From Gammaproteobacteria bacterium (GTDB lineage Bacteria; Pseudomonadota; Gammaproteobacteria; Pseudomonadales; Pseudohongiellaceae): a DNA stretch of 64,000 nucleotides. Below the pieces are notes generated by a model. It made no database searches and was not told the origin of the DNA. It saw nothing but the letters and a program-made list of their open reading frames with translations. The DNA lies in NCBI GenBank assembly GCA_029253585.1, contig JAQWZF010000018.1, forward strand, positions 1-64,000, given 5' to 3'. Made by a program: the position numbers and the translations under genes. The first letter of the stretch is position 1, and each line of letters starts with the position of its first letter. This document shows, in pieces, positions 47,156-56,507 of the stretch.

Positions 47156-47187
47156 GGGGTGAGAGTAAAATTTTGCTAAGCTCACCC
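47156..47187. repeat. possible decayed variant of the GGGGTCAGAGTAAAATTTT element
   Basis: GGGGTGAGAGTAAAATTTT differs by one base from GGGGTCAGAGTAAAATTTT; followed by compensatory CTCACCC giving a short hairpin. Confidence 0.5.
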
Positions 47188-47226
47188 TCTTAAAATATCA
47201 AGAAAACCGAATAGAAGAAGGATGTG

Positions 47227-47508
47227 ATGGATCTCTCCTGGATGGCCTGGACGCAGCCTACAGCAATATTTTTTGCGGTGATCGCTAGCCTGCTTATCGT
47301 AATGTCTGTCTGGGAATATTTCAGTCCCGGTGGTGCTCCCCGTGTTGGCATTCTTCGTTTTGAAACTACGCGGGGAGACAGGCTATTCGTCTCCCTGTTA
47401 GGCAGTGCGTTTATCTCCATGGCATGGTTGGCACTAGTCGGCTTGAATCTGTGGTGGGGTCTTGCAGCCTGTGTGGTCTTCGCAGTGCTGGTTTTTTTGT
47501 TCGTCTAG
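47227..47508 (+). CDS. glpU: small membrane protein, DUF2160 family (GlpU-like)
   Basis: MDLSWMAWTQPTAIFFAVIASLLIVMSVWEYFSPGGAPRVGIL; before glpV. Confidence 0.85.
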   Translation: MDLSWMAWTQPTAIFFAVIASLLIVMSVWEYFSPGGAPRVGILRFETTRGDRLFVSLLGSAFISMAWLALVGLNLWWGLAACVVFAVLVFLFV

Positions 47509-47573
47509 GCTACTAATAATTTGTATTGCGTCGCGTCTCGATCGCGGCTGACGTTTACTAGAAGGGGTTTGGC

Positions 47574-49289
47574 ATGATTGCTCGTGATCTACGATTTCCA
47601 AAAACGCTGCTTTGTACTGCGGTATTTCTCAGTACCCTAGTGACAAGCTCTGCGGATGTGGAGGATGCGCAGCGGTGGCTTCCCGAGTTTCAGCCCTCTA
47701 CCCTGACGAGTGAGCAACAGCTAGCAGAGATGCAGTGGTTTATCGATGCAGCCAGGCCCTTCGCCGGCATGGAGATCAAGGTGGTTTCTGAAACCATAAC
47801 GACTCATGAGTATGAGGCTCAGGTGCTGGCACAGGCGTTTACTGAGATTACCGGAATTCAGGTGACTCACGATCTGATAGGCGAGGGGGACGTTGTCGAA
47901 AAGCTGCAGACTCAGATGCAATCCGGTGAAAACATCTACGACGCCTATGTGAACGACTCAGATCTCATCGGTACGCATTTTCGCTATCAGCAGGTCCGTA
48001 ACTTAACTGACTGGATGGCCGTTGAGGCGAGCGACGTGACATCTCCAACTTTGGATCTGGAAGATTTTATCGGTCTTTCTTTTACTACCGGGCCAGATGG
48101 CAAAGTTTATCAGCTGCCCGATCAGCAATTTGCAAATCTCTACTGGTTTCGCTATGACTGGTTCACTGATCCAGACCTCAAGCAACAGTTTGCCGACAAA
48201 TACGGTTATGAACTGGGTGTTCCAGTAAACTGGTCTGCCTATGAGGACATCGCAGAGTTTTTTAGCAACGATGTGAGCGAGATAGATGGCCAGAAAGTTT
48301 ATGGCCATATGGATTATGGCAAGAAAGACCCATCTCTGGGCTGGCGCTTCACCGATGCCTGGTTGTCTATGGCCGGAGCGGGTGATAAGGGCAGCCCTAA
48401 CGGTCTTCCTGTAGATGAATGGGGTCTGCGCGTAGATGGATGCCGGCCTGTAGGCTCTACAGTTGAACGCGGTGGCGCGACAGACGGCCCTGCCGCCGTC
48501 TATTCGGTGACTAAATACGTGGACTGGTTGCAGCGCTATGCGCCACCTGAGGCTGCAGGCATGGTCTTCAGTGAGGCAGGGCCAGTCCCTGCTCAGGGTA
48601 ATATCGCACAGCAAATTTTCTGGTATACGACGTTTACTGCTGACATGGTAGTGCCGGGTCTGCCGGTGATGAATGACGACGGCACGCCGAAATGGCGTAT
48701 GGCACCTTCACCTCATGGGGCCTACTGGGAAGAGGGCCAGAAACTGGGCTATCAGGACACGGGTTCATGGACGCTGATGAAGTCGACGCCAGTAGATAGG
48801 GCCAAGGCAGCCTGGCTCTATGCGCAGTTTGTTACCTCGAAGACTGTCTCGCTGAAGAAGAGTCATATAGGCCTGACTATTATTCGTGATTCCGATATTC
48901 GTCATGAGAGTTTTAGCGAGCGCTCAGTCGAGCTCGGTGGTCTTGTCGAATTCTATAGGTCGCCGGCAAGAGTGCAGTGGACGCCTACGGGAACAAACGT
49001 ACCTGACTATCCGAGACTCGCTCAACTGTGGTGGCAGAATATTGGTGATGCCTCCTCCGGTGCCAAGACTCCACAGGAGGCGATGACAGCACTTGCCGTA
49101 GCGCAAGAGCGCCTGATGCAGAGATTAGAGAGAGCCGGCGTGTTGGGTGAGTGCGGACCAAAACTGAATGAGCCTCAGAGCAGAGAATACTGGCTAAATC
49201 AGCCCGGTGCACCAAAGCCGAAGCTGGCGAATGAAAAGCCACAGGGCATTACCGTGGATTACGATGAACTAGTCAGTTCGTGGCAATAG
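47574..49289 (+). CDS. glpV: extracellular solute-binding protein (glycerol, GlpV-like)
   Basis: Signal peptide, large periplasmic binding protein next to DUF2160. Confidence 0.87.
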   Translation: MIARDLRFPKTLLCTAVFLSTLVTSSADVEDAQRWLPEFQPSTLTSEQQLAEMQWFIDAARPFAGMEIKVVSETITTHEYEAQVLAQAFTEITGIQVTHDLIGEGDVVEKLQTQMQSGENIYDAYVNDSDLIGTHFRYQQVRNLTDWMAVEASDVTSPTLDLEDFIGLSFTTGPDGKVYQLPDQQFANLYWFRYDWFTDPDLKQQFADKYGYELGVPVNWSAYEDIAEFFSNDVSEIDGQKVYGHMDYGKKDPSLGWRFTDAWLSMAGAGDKGSPNGLPVDEWGLRVDGCRPVGSTVERGGATDGPAAVYSVTKYVDWLQRYAPPEAAGMVFSEAGPVPAQGNIAQQIFWYTTFTADMVVPGLPVMNDDGTPKWRMAPSPHGAYWEEGQKLGYQDTGSWTLMKSTPVDRAKAAWLYAQFVTSKTVSLKKSHIGLTIIRDSDIRHESFSERSVELGGLVEFYRSPARVQWTPTGTNVPDYPRLAQLWWQNIGDASSGAKTPQEAMTALAVAQERLMQRLERAGVLGECGPKLNEPQSREYWLNQPGAPKPKLANEKPQGITVDYDELVSSWQ

Positions 49290-49330
49290 ACTGCGGCTGA
49301 ATAAAACTATAATCAGAATCGTTTGAAGGA

Positions 49331-50749
49331 GTGCTTCGTATGGGGTCGAGTAAAGGCAAGCTAACGCGGCGAGCATACGCCCTATTCTCTCTCTTTTTAT
49401 GCTCGGTACAGGCTGTCGCGCAAGTACCCGCGGCCACAATAAGCGGTCCTATTCCTGCGGATAAGGCTGGGAGTGGAACGCTTAATACCATCTACAGCGC
49501 GAGTGCGATTGGGCTTGCGGATGCCGCCTATATAGAAGAAGAGTACTTTATAGAAGGCAGAGCGAATCGCTATAGCAATCCCGAGCTCGAGACGGCAGCC
49601 ATCATTGACAGTGATCATCGCTATAAGACGCGCCTCATCGTACGCAGGCCTGAGCCTTCCGCGTTCAATGGCATCGTGGTCGTCGAATGGATCAATGTGA
49701 CTGGCGGCCCGGACAAAGACATCGACTGGTGGCAGTCGGGTAGCCATTTCATCCGCAATGGCTATGCCTACGTGGTTGTTTCCGCGCAGCAAATGGGCAT
49801 AGATACCATGAGGGCCTGGAGCGCAGAGCGCTATGGTTCTCTCGACGTGACTCACGACGGCATGGCGACTCAGGATGAGCTCTCCTACGATATTTTTTCG
49901 GCAGTAGGCAAGGCCATAAATCGAGTAGGCGAATCCGCCGTAGTCGGTGAAGTGGATATTCTGGCTGGGCTGAAGGCCGAGCAGATTATAGCTACCGGCC
50001 ATTCCCAATCGGCAAGCCGTCTCGCGACCTATCTTAATAATATACATCCGCTGGAACCTGTCTTCGATGGTGTCATGGTTCACGGCGGTGGCGGTCGTAT
50101 CCGTGACGACCAGCCGGTCAAGATCTTCAAGATAATGGCAGAGACCGATATGATGCGCCGTGCGGCTAGCCCGCAGCCAGACACCGACACGTTTCGGCAG
50201 TGGGAAGTAGCTGGCAGCTCTCATGTGGATGTTCCCTTTGAGATCGAGTACGCCAGAGTTAGAAACTTACGCGAAGGCGTCTCTACCGATAACGTCCAGC
50301 CGCGAGATCAGGCCTGTGAGCTGCCACCCTATTCTCGCGTGCCTTTTCGCGATGTAATGAATGCGGCGTTTGAACATTTAGTGGCCTGGATTCGCGACGA
50401 CGTACCTCCGCCATCAGCAGATCCGTTGCGGCTAAAACGGATGATGCCTCAGGTGGAGTTTGCCCGAGATGAATACGGCAACGTCCTCGGTGGTATTCGT
50501 CTGGCCGAGCATGTTGTCGCTACGGCCAAAAATACAGGTATGAACAGCGGAAGTAATCGCTTCTGTTTTCTCTATGGGTCGCATCAACCCTTCGATCAGG
50601 CGACACTGGAGGCGCTGTACCCGACTCATGAAGCCTATGTGCGCGCAGTAAGGGAAGTGGTGGAACGGAATCTTGCGGACGGCTATATTTTGCCGCTGGC
50701 CGCACAGGAAACGATTCGCGAGGCCCAGGCATCGCAGATAGGGCGTTAG
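49331..50749 (+). CDS. secreted alpha/beta hydrolase (Abhydrolase_10-like)
   Basis: Signal peptide, GHSQSASRLATYLN nucleophile elbow, WWQSGSHFIRNGYAYVVVSAQ. Confidence 0.8.
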   Translation: MLRMGSSKGKLTRRAYALFSLFLCSVQAVAQVPAATISGPIPADKAGSGTLNTIYSASAIGLADAAYIEEEYFIEGRANRYSNPELETAAIIDSDHRYKTRLIVRRPEPSAFNGIVVVEWINVTGGPDKDIDWWQSGSHFIRNGYAYVVVSAQQMGIDTMRAWSAERYGSLDVTHDGMATQDELSYDIFSAVGKAINRVGESAVVGEVDILAGLKAEQIIATGHSQSASRLATYLNNIHPLEPVFDGVMVHGGGGRIRDDQPVKIFKIMAETDMMRRAASPQPDTDTFRQWEVAGSSHVDVPFEIEYARVRNLREGVSTDNVQPRDQACELPPYSRVPFRDVMNAAFEHLVAWIRDDVPPPSADPLRLKRMMPQVEFARDEYGNVLGGIRLAEHVVATAKNTGMNSGSNRFCFLYGSHQPFDQATLEALYPTHEAYVRAVREVVERNLADGYILPLAAQETIREAQASQIGR

Positions 50750-50757
50750 TTAGGTGC

Positions 50758-51264
50758 CTATTTACTGAGTAGAGCGCTCAGTGTCTTAAGCCGCTCAGCC
50801 CACTGCTGCTTTATTTCCTCGCCGTAGTTTTCGAGGGATTGGTCAATCTGCAGTGAAAGCCTGAGCTTGGTTTTTCCTTCCTGGGGATCGAGAGTCAGGC
50901 TTACCTTGCTCTTGTGCGCATTTTTTTTTGCGGTCTCTCTCCAGCTAAAACTCAAACGTTTGGGCCTGTCTATCTGCAGGTATTCTCCGTCATGCAGCAC
51001 TTCCTTGCCGTTGCGCTTGATAAGGTAGTTGAAGGTGCCCCCGGGCCGGACTTCGTTCTGCAGGTCAACCACCTTTTCATTGCCAAGGTGTTCGCCAAAC
51101 ATCCAGTTGCCGACGAAGGTAGGGATTAGCCAGCGATCAAAAATCTTCTCGGCGGGAGAGACGATCGTCCTGCTTAGTGAAACACTGAACGTCTTGAACT
51201 TCGGCGCAGGCTTGGAGGCTTCTGCGCTGTCATCTTCGAACATGGAGAGTTGATCTGTAGTCAT
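50758..51264 (-). CDS. SRPBCC/AHSA1-like domain protein
   Basis: FSVSLSRTIVSPAEKIFDRWLIPTFVGNWMFGE...RPKRLSFSW. Confidence 0.75.
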   Translation of the reverse strand: MTTDQLSMFEDDSAEASKPAPKFKTFSVSLSRTIVSPAEKIFDRWLIPTFVGNWMFGEHLGNEKVVDLQNEVRPGGTFNYLIKRNGKEVLHDGEYLQIDRPKRLSFSWRETAKKNAHKSKVSLTLDPQEGKTKLRLSLQIDQSLENYGEEIKQQWAERLKTLSALLSK

Positions 51265-51271
51265 AGCGTCT

Positions 51272-51658
51272 TTAGGGCTTTGCGGTCGCCGGCATTAAAT
51301 GAGCTGGTAGGGCGCTGCGTCTAGAGCTTGTCTTTTGTCCGTAGTTCGCCGCCAGGTAGTCAAGAATAGAGTCTTCGATCTCTGCTTCCAATTCACCCAA
51401 GCCCTGGGAATCTTGCATCCATTGAATGCGGCTCTTCCATACCTCTCGGTTGCCAGAGTTTTGCACAATAATTTGACTGGAATGACACTCGGTACAGGTA
51501 TCGCGGACCAACTGCCAGCCTTCTTCTTGAGCCAATGAGCCTGGTGCACCACTTTCCTGAGCACTTAGGCTGCCTATTGAGCCCAGCAGCGGAATCGAAA
51601 GCATAGTTGCCGTCAGCCAAAGTAATTTCGATCTACTATTCATTTTTTCTGTGTCCAA
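51272..51658 (-). CDS. periplasmic c-type cytochrome, SorB-like subunit
   Basis: Signal peptide and single CTECH heme motif; adjacent to a SorA-like molybdoenzyme. Confidence 0.75.
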   Translation of the reverse strand: MDTEKMNSRSKLLWLTATMLSIPLLGSIGSLSAQESGAPGSLAQEEGWQLVRDTCTECHSSQIIVQNSGNREVWKSRIQWMQDSQGLGELEAEIEDSILDYLAANYGQKTSSRRSALPAHLMPATAKP

Positions 51659-51683
51659 TATTACAACAACTTTAGTGCATGAG

Positions 51684-53039
51684 TTAAACGACTTGTACGG
51701 CCACCCTATGACAGGCGTTGTTCAAGTAGCCCCTCGGGTTCCAGCCAGGTACAACCATGGGCTGCGAGCGGCCCTGAAGATCCATGGCGCGAGCCCAGAC
51801 CTCGTAGTAGCCAGGTTCGGGAAACTGAACCCAGGTTTCCCAATTCTGCCAGGCCAATCTGTTCGCCGCACCTGCCAGCGCAGAAGGCAGCCAGGTGGCT
51901 CCGAAGTCGATGGAGATGAATACGCCAGCTACCTGGTTGTCGCCTGCCCAGGCGTGGCCTCGCACTACCATCCTCTCCCTAATATTCTGGGTAATACCCG
52001 ATTGCGGGAAAGTAATCAGAGACTTCACCGGCATCGACTCAATTACGCGCATGTCCTCGTTCGCTACTCGCGCACCAGGTGCAACTGGAGACCTTGGTAC
52101 CGAATAGGAAGGCGGAGACATCTTCTCGCCATCGTGAACCTGATTGCGGATATCGATTCGATTTAGCCATTTGCCTGAGACTGAGGCAGGCCAGCCTGCG
52201 CAGACTAGCCGCAGTGGATAGCCATTTTGCACAGGTATGTCTTCGCCATTCATAGCCCAGGCGATGAGTGATTCTCTCTCCAGCGCCTTTTCAATAGGCA
52301 CGCCTCGAGATATGGAGTCCAGACTAGGGTCGCCGCTGAGGTGCGTATCGGCGCCATGGTAGCCAATGTATTCGGCGTCACCGAGTACGCCGCAATAATT
52401 AAGCACGTCGCGTAGCCGCACACCGGTGAAGGTAGGGCAGCCAACCGCGCCGGTAGTCCATTGATTGCCGCTCGCGCCCGGTACAAATTCACTACGACCG
52501 TTACCGCCACACTCTAACTGTAGCTGCAGAGTAACCGTTTCGAAGCGCTCACGAAGTTCTGCGATGGTAAACGTTGTTGGGTTATCAACAGATTCACCGT
52601 CTATCTCTAATTGCCAGGTATCCGCATTAATGTTCTCGGGTGCTACGCCGTTGTTGCGAACGAACATGCGGTTATTCGGTGTGATTTCATCGTCCAATAG
52701 ATGTGCGGGAGTCTCCGCGTTTATCGGGCGATCATTGAGTACTATCAGTCCGTCTTTGCCAGGTATCTGCAGGGCGCTGCCCTCAGCGGCGAATGCGGCA
52801 GGAATCAGACCCGCTGGCATAAATCGCGAAAAGGGGATAGTCATGCCCAAGGCAGTGCTCATGGCAATGAGCCCACTCTTTTTCAGAAAGCCACGTCGAC
52901 TGACAGGATTGCTTTCCCGGCCCCATAGCGTTCTATCAGCCGCTATCGGGTCTTTGCTATAGAGCTCATTGATTCCCTGTACTTTTTTTCCTTTCATTCC
53001 TTGTACTTGCTTTTTACTCATAAGAGATCTCTCTGTCAT
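51684..53039 (-). CDS. sulfite oxidase-family molybdopterin enzyme (SorA/SoxC-like), Tat-exported
   Basis: SRRGFLKKSG Tat motif; LQLECGGNGRSEF and GAVGCPTFTGVRLRDVL. Confidence 0.85.
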   Translation of the reverse strand: MTERSLMSKKQVQGMKGKKVQGINELYSKDPIAADRTLWGRESNPVSRRGFLKKSGLIAMSTALGMTIPFSRFMPAGLIPAAFAAEGSALQIPGKDGLIVLNDRPINAETPAHLLDDEITPNNRMFVRNNGVAPENINADTWQLEIDGESVDNPTTFTIAELRERFETVTLQLQLECGGNGRSEFVPGASGNQWTTGAVGCPTFTGVRLRDVLNYCGVLGDAEYIGYHGADTHLSGDPSLDSISRGVPIEKALERESLIAWAMNGEDIPVQNGYPLRLVCAGWPASVSGKWLNRIDIRNQVHDGEKMSPPSYSVPRSPVAPGARVANEDMRVIESMPVKSLITFPQSGITQNIRERMVVRGHAWAGDNQVAGVFISIDFGATWLPSALAGAANRLAWQNWETWVQFPEPGYYEVWARAMDLQGRSQPMVVPGWNPRGYLNNACHRVAVQVV

Positions 53040-53072
53040 TCAGCCTAGGGTGGTTTGGCCCACAATGGTTGG

Positions 53073-54194
53073 CTATTGTTCCTCGTCTGCTCGTGCACCG
53101 GCAAGTACGCCTGGAAGAGAATAGTTGCCTTCGTGACAAGCATATTCATACAGAACATCGTCTGTTAGGTTCATTGGCATCTCTGCCGAGAAGGGCTGGA
53201 CGAAGGTAGCAGGGTCTTGTGCGGTAAAGCTGTAATTCATCACATTGTCTGAGACGCGTGTGAATCTTTCGGTGATTCTGAAATTTTCGGTTGAATTGCG
53301 GAATTTTTGATTGAGGTTAAATTTATCGGTTTCGACTACTAGCGTATCTCCCTCCCAGTGACCAATTGAGTCACCCATCCAGGGGCGAAGGGCATCGGGC
53401 AGCGGATCGGCTTCGATGCGAATTATGCGCGCATCATGCACCATCTCTACGAGTATCATCACATAGCCAGATGATTGTACGATCTGATAGTGGTTGTTGT
53501 ACAAGATAGGTAGCATGGGTGGGCCGCTGCTAGAGCCAAATGACATTAAGCAGCGCTCCGCCAGAGGGCGGCTCTCCGGCCCTGCAAAAGGGCCGCGTTG
53601 TTCACGCAATTGTGCCTCTGTGCGCAGACGCTCCTCGGCGCTAGCCGTGTAGGCAGGCATGCGTCCATTCGGCGGATCGATTAGCAGCGAGCTGCGAAAT
53701 TCGCCGTTATAGCGAGCTACCCGAGTGCCATCATCAAACCAGAAGTTGTTATAGCTGTCCGCGAGCTCGATTCTGTCCTTGGCAGGAGCCACTCGATCGG
53801 GATCGCTGGGCAGATCTTGCTCGGCGGTGTAGTCGGCCACTGCCTGCTCAAGTTGCAATGCCTCTTCCGAGCTTATTACCAGTTTGTCACCAAATTCTTC
53901 GGGCCTGATGAAGGGTGTGATTGTGTTGCTAGTCCACATACCCTGTAAATCGGGAGCACCATCCACCGTTCTGGGCGCCGTATAGCCAGACTCTTGGGCA
54001 TTGCTGGAAAGAGGCAGCAGCATCAGGGAAGCGGCAACAAGGCTGGAATGTAGCAGTGCTAGCCGCAGTGTGGGCTGTCTGGCAGAGTGAGTCGAATTAG
54101 CTGTTATTTTCATTTTTTGCTCTTCATTCGGGCTTGATGAGTGAATTCGAGGCTGTAGCTGATTTGGCCGGTAACGTGACATTGAGGTTATCAA
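53073..54194 (-). CDS. secreted protein of unknown function
   Basis: Signal-like N-terminus, VDGAPDLQGMWTSN, GHWEGDTLVVETDKFN; recurrent marine/environmental family. Confidence 0.6.
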   Translation of the reverse strand: MITSMSRYRPNQLQPRIHSSSPNEEQKMKITANSTHSARQPTLRLALLHSSLVAASLMLLPLSSNAQESGYTAPRTVDGAPDLQGMWTSNTITPFIRPEEFGDKLVISSEEALQLEQAVADYTAEQDLPSDPDRVAPAKDRIELADSYNNFWFDDGTRVARYNGEFRSSLLIDPPNGRMPAYTASAEERLRTEAQLREQRGPFAGPESRPLAERCLMSFGSSSGPPMLPILYNNHYQIVQSSGYVMILVEMVHDARIIRIEADPLPDALRPWMGDSIGHWEGDTLVVETDKFNLNQKFRNSTENFRITERFTRVSDNVMNYSFTAQDPATFVQPFSAEMPMNLTDDVLYEYACHEGNYSLPGVLAGARADEEQ

Positions 54195-54252
54195 AAATGG
54201 TCAGGCAACTCCACGCGATTCCATGGATTTCCGGACATCTGCTCGCCGCTGC

Positions 54253-55017
54253 TTACAGTGGTTTGGTGAGTTTTAGCAGGAACCGATCTGTACTTCGGTT
54301 GAGCCGCGGATCGAAGATGCTGCGGCTATGATCGTCTCTGGGTTCGCGCAGGATCTCGCTGGATTCAACCCCGAATCCAGCCTGCAGTGCCAGTTCGATT
54401 GCCTGCTGGATTTCCATGCGGTGCATGTCGCGATTATCTCGACCCGCAACGCCAATATGGTCGGTGATACCAAGAACGCCGCCCGGCTTAAGCAGGGCCT
54501 TTAACTGCAATAGCATCTCCAGTGCGCGCTGGGAGTTGGGGTTGTAGTAGTCGTGTAGGGTCTGAGCCACAATCACGAAGTCCAGGGAGTTTTCTGCCAG
54601 GCCTATATCTGGCAGCGGTTTAACTATCTGTATGACGTTGTGCAGATTACCTTGTTCGATCTTGGCATTCAGTGCCTCCCCTTGCGTCATGTTCTGTCGG
54701 TCTTCTACGAAGCGCAAACCGCGCTCCGTATTCTGTGCATAGACAGTCCCGGTTTCGCCAACTGCCTTGGAGAGTATGAAAGTGTAGTAGCCGCCGGCGG
54801 CATAGAGGTCGAGTACCGTCATGCCGGATTCGACGCCGAGAAAATCCAATACCTGTACAGGCTTCCTGGCGCTATCTCTCGCGAAATCGGTGACTTCTCG
54901 GTCTGGTCCGTAAAGGGCGAGTTCCAGCGCGCTGGTATCCAGTCCTTGAGAAAGACTCGGTGAGGCAAGGCCTAGTGATAGCATTAGCTGACAAAGCGTT
55001 AGTAATAATCTCTTCAT
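54253..55017 (-). CDS. secreted class I SAM-dependent methyltransferase-like protein
   Basis: VLDFLGVESGMTVLDLYAAGGYYTFILSKAVG...VLGITDH. Confidence 0.75.
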   Translation of the reverse strand: MKRLLLTLCQLMLSLGLASPSLSQGLDTSALELALYGPDREVTDFARDSARKPVQVLDFLGVESGMTVLDLYAAGGYYTFILSKAVGETGTVYAQNTERGLRFVEDRQNMTQGEALNAKIEQGNLHNVIQIVKPLPDIGLAENSLDFVIVAQTLHDYYNPNSQRALEMLLQLKALLKPGGVLGITDHIGVAGRDNRDMHRMEIQQAIELALQAGFGVESSEILREPRDDHSRSIFDPRLNRSTDRFLLKLTKPL

Positions 55018-55254
55018 CCTGGGGCTCTAATCTCTTGTCTTGTCGTAAGAATAATGAGAATAATGAGAATAACAGAATGGCGGTATCTCTCTACTGTTTC
55101 TATCGATCCTATTCTCGCCTCAACGGTTGCCTCAGCTTAAGCTCCTCGGTCTTTGCTGCACAGGCAGTGTATTGTTGGAGTGCTACAATGCGGAAGTTAA
55201 CCAGATTAAACACCCAGACTCTGTTCAGGGTAGAAGGCTAGGAGAGAAACTACG

Positions 55255-56445
55255 ATGCGCACTAATCCATTGATCCCAGCGGTGGCTATACTCATCTTCC
55301 TTATTTTAACTAGCCTGAGTCAGCTTGCCTTGGCGCAGGATGATGCGCGGCCGCGGGCACGAGAGGCGGGTGTCATAGTTGGAGTCTTTCAGCCTGGCGA
55401 GTTGAACGCGATTACCGATGTTGAGGGTGTGAGAGTGGGCCATACGACTCTCATCGAAGGTGATGATATTCGCACAGGTGTGACGGCGATAATCCCGGCG
55501 CCCGGCAACCTTTATACAAACCCCATTCCTGCCTGGATACACACCGGAAACGGCTATGGCAAAATGGTTGGAGAGACGCAGGTACGAGAGTTCGGTGAAA
55601 TAGAAACGCCGATTCTCTTAACTTGTACACTTTGCGTATGGAGCGCCGCGAACGCGCTTAAAGAATGGATGTATGAGCAGCCTGGAATGGGAGAGCACAC
55701 TTTGAATCCTATCGTCGGAGAGACGAATGACAGTCGCGTTAACAATATGTGGGCCGACCCAATTCAGAAAGAGCAGGTCTATTCTGCTTTGGATAATGCG
55801 CACAGTGGCCCTGTCGCCGAAGGCAGTGTCGGCGCCGGGACCGGCACTCAGGCCTTTGGCTGGAAAGGGGGTATTGGCAGCAGTTCCCGAGTCTTACCCG
55901 ATGAGCTGGGTGGCTATACGATAGGTGTATTAGTGCAGACTAATTATGGTGGCGCGCTTTCGATCAATGGCGCTCCTGTAGGGCGAGAACTGGGCAATTA
56001 TACCTTTCGCGATTTTCTCGAACCGGTTGCGGATTCTGACAAGGAGGATGGCTCGATCATGATGGTCGTGGCAACTGACGCTCCACTGACTGCACGAAAT
56101 CTAGATCGCGTGGCTCGCAGGGCACTGATGGGGCTGGCGCGAACCGGCTCCTTTGCCAGCAATGGATCTGGTGATTACGTGATCGCCTTCTCGACTCATC
56201 CCGATGTGCGTAAACCCAGGGTTAGTGATACACCCGTACCGCTTGAAGTTCTGGTAAACGAATCGATGACACCACTGTTTGCAGCTACCGCCGAGGCAAC
56301 GGAAGAAGCCATATACAACGCGATATTCAAGGCCACTACCGTTAGTAGTTCCCGTGGAGAGCTTCGCGCAATTTCTATAGCAGATCTAATGCGTATTCTG
56401 GAAAAATATCAGTCTTTGAATTGGGATCAGTCGATAGGAAGATAG
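55255..56445 (+). CDS. P1-family (DmpA-like) aminopeptidase
   Basis: ITDVEGVRVGHTTLIEGDDIRTGVTAI, GTGTQAFGWKGGIGSSSRVLP cleavage region. Confidence 0.88.
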   Translation: MRTNPLIPAVAILIFLILTSLSQLALAQDDARPRAREAGVIVGVFQPGELNAITDVEGVRVGHTTLIEGDDIRTGVTAIIPAPGNLYTNPIPAWIHTGNGYGKMVGETQVREFGEIETPILLTCTLCVWSAANALKEWMYEQPGMGEHTLNPIVGETNDSRVNNMWADPIQKEQVYSALDNAHSGPVAEGSVGAGTGTQAFGWKGGIGSSSRVLPDELGGYTIGVLVQTNYGGALSINGAPVGRELGNYTFRDFLEPVADSDKEDGSIMMVVATDAPLTARNLDRVARRALMGLARTGSFASNGSGDYVIAFSTHPDVRKPRVSDTPVPLEVLVNESMTPLFAATAEATEEAIYNAIFKATTVSSSRGELRAISIADLMRILEKYQSLNWDQSIGR

Positions 56446-56507
56446 ATGCTAGCCTATAGCTCAAGCAATTAGCGAAATCGGGAGAGCTGTGCTAACTAGT
56501 GTAGGGT

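Noticed and set aside
48003-48614. 203-aa minus-strand ORF
   Set aside because: Antisense to the GlpV-like binding protein; spurious open frame.
49397-50224. 275-aa minus-strand ORF
   Set aside because: Lies entirely antisense to a well-supported alpha/beta hydrolase CDS; no domain pattern.
52465-52962. 165-aa plus-strand ORF
   Set aside because: Antisense to the SorA-like CDS, no family.
55048-55074. AGAATAATG-type short tandem repeat (about three units)
   Set aside because: Too short to support function; ordinary low-complexity sequence upstream of a CDS.
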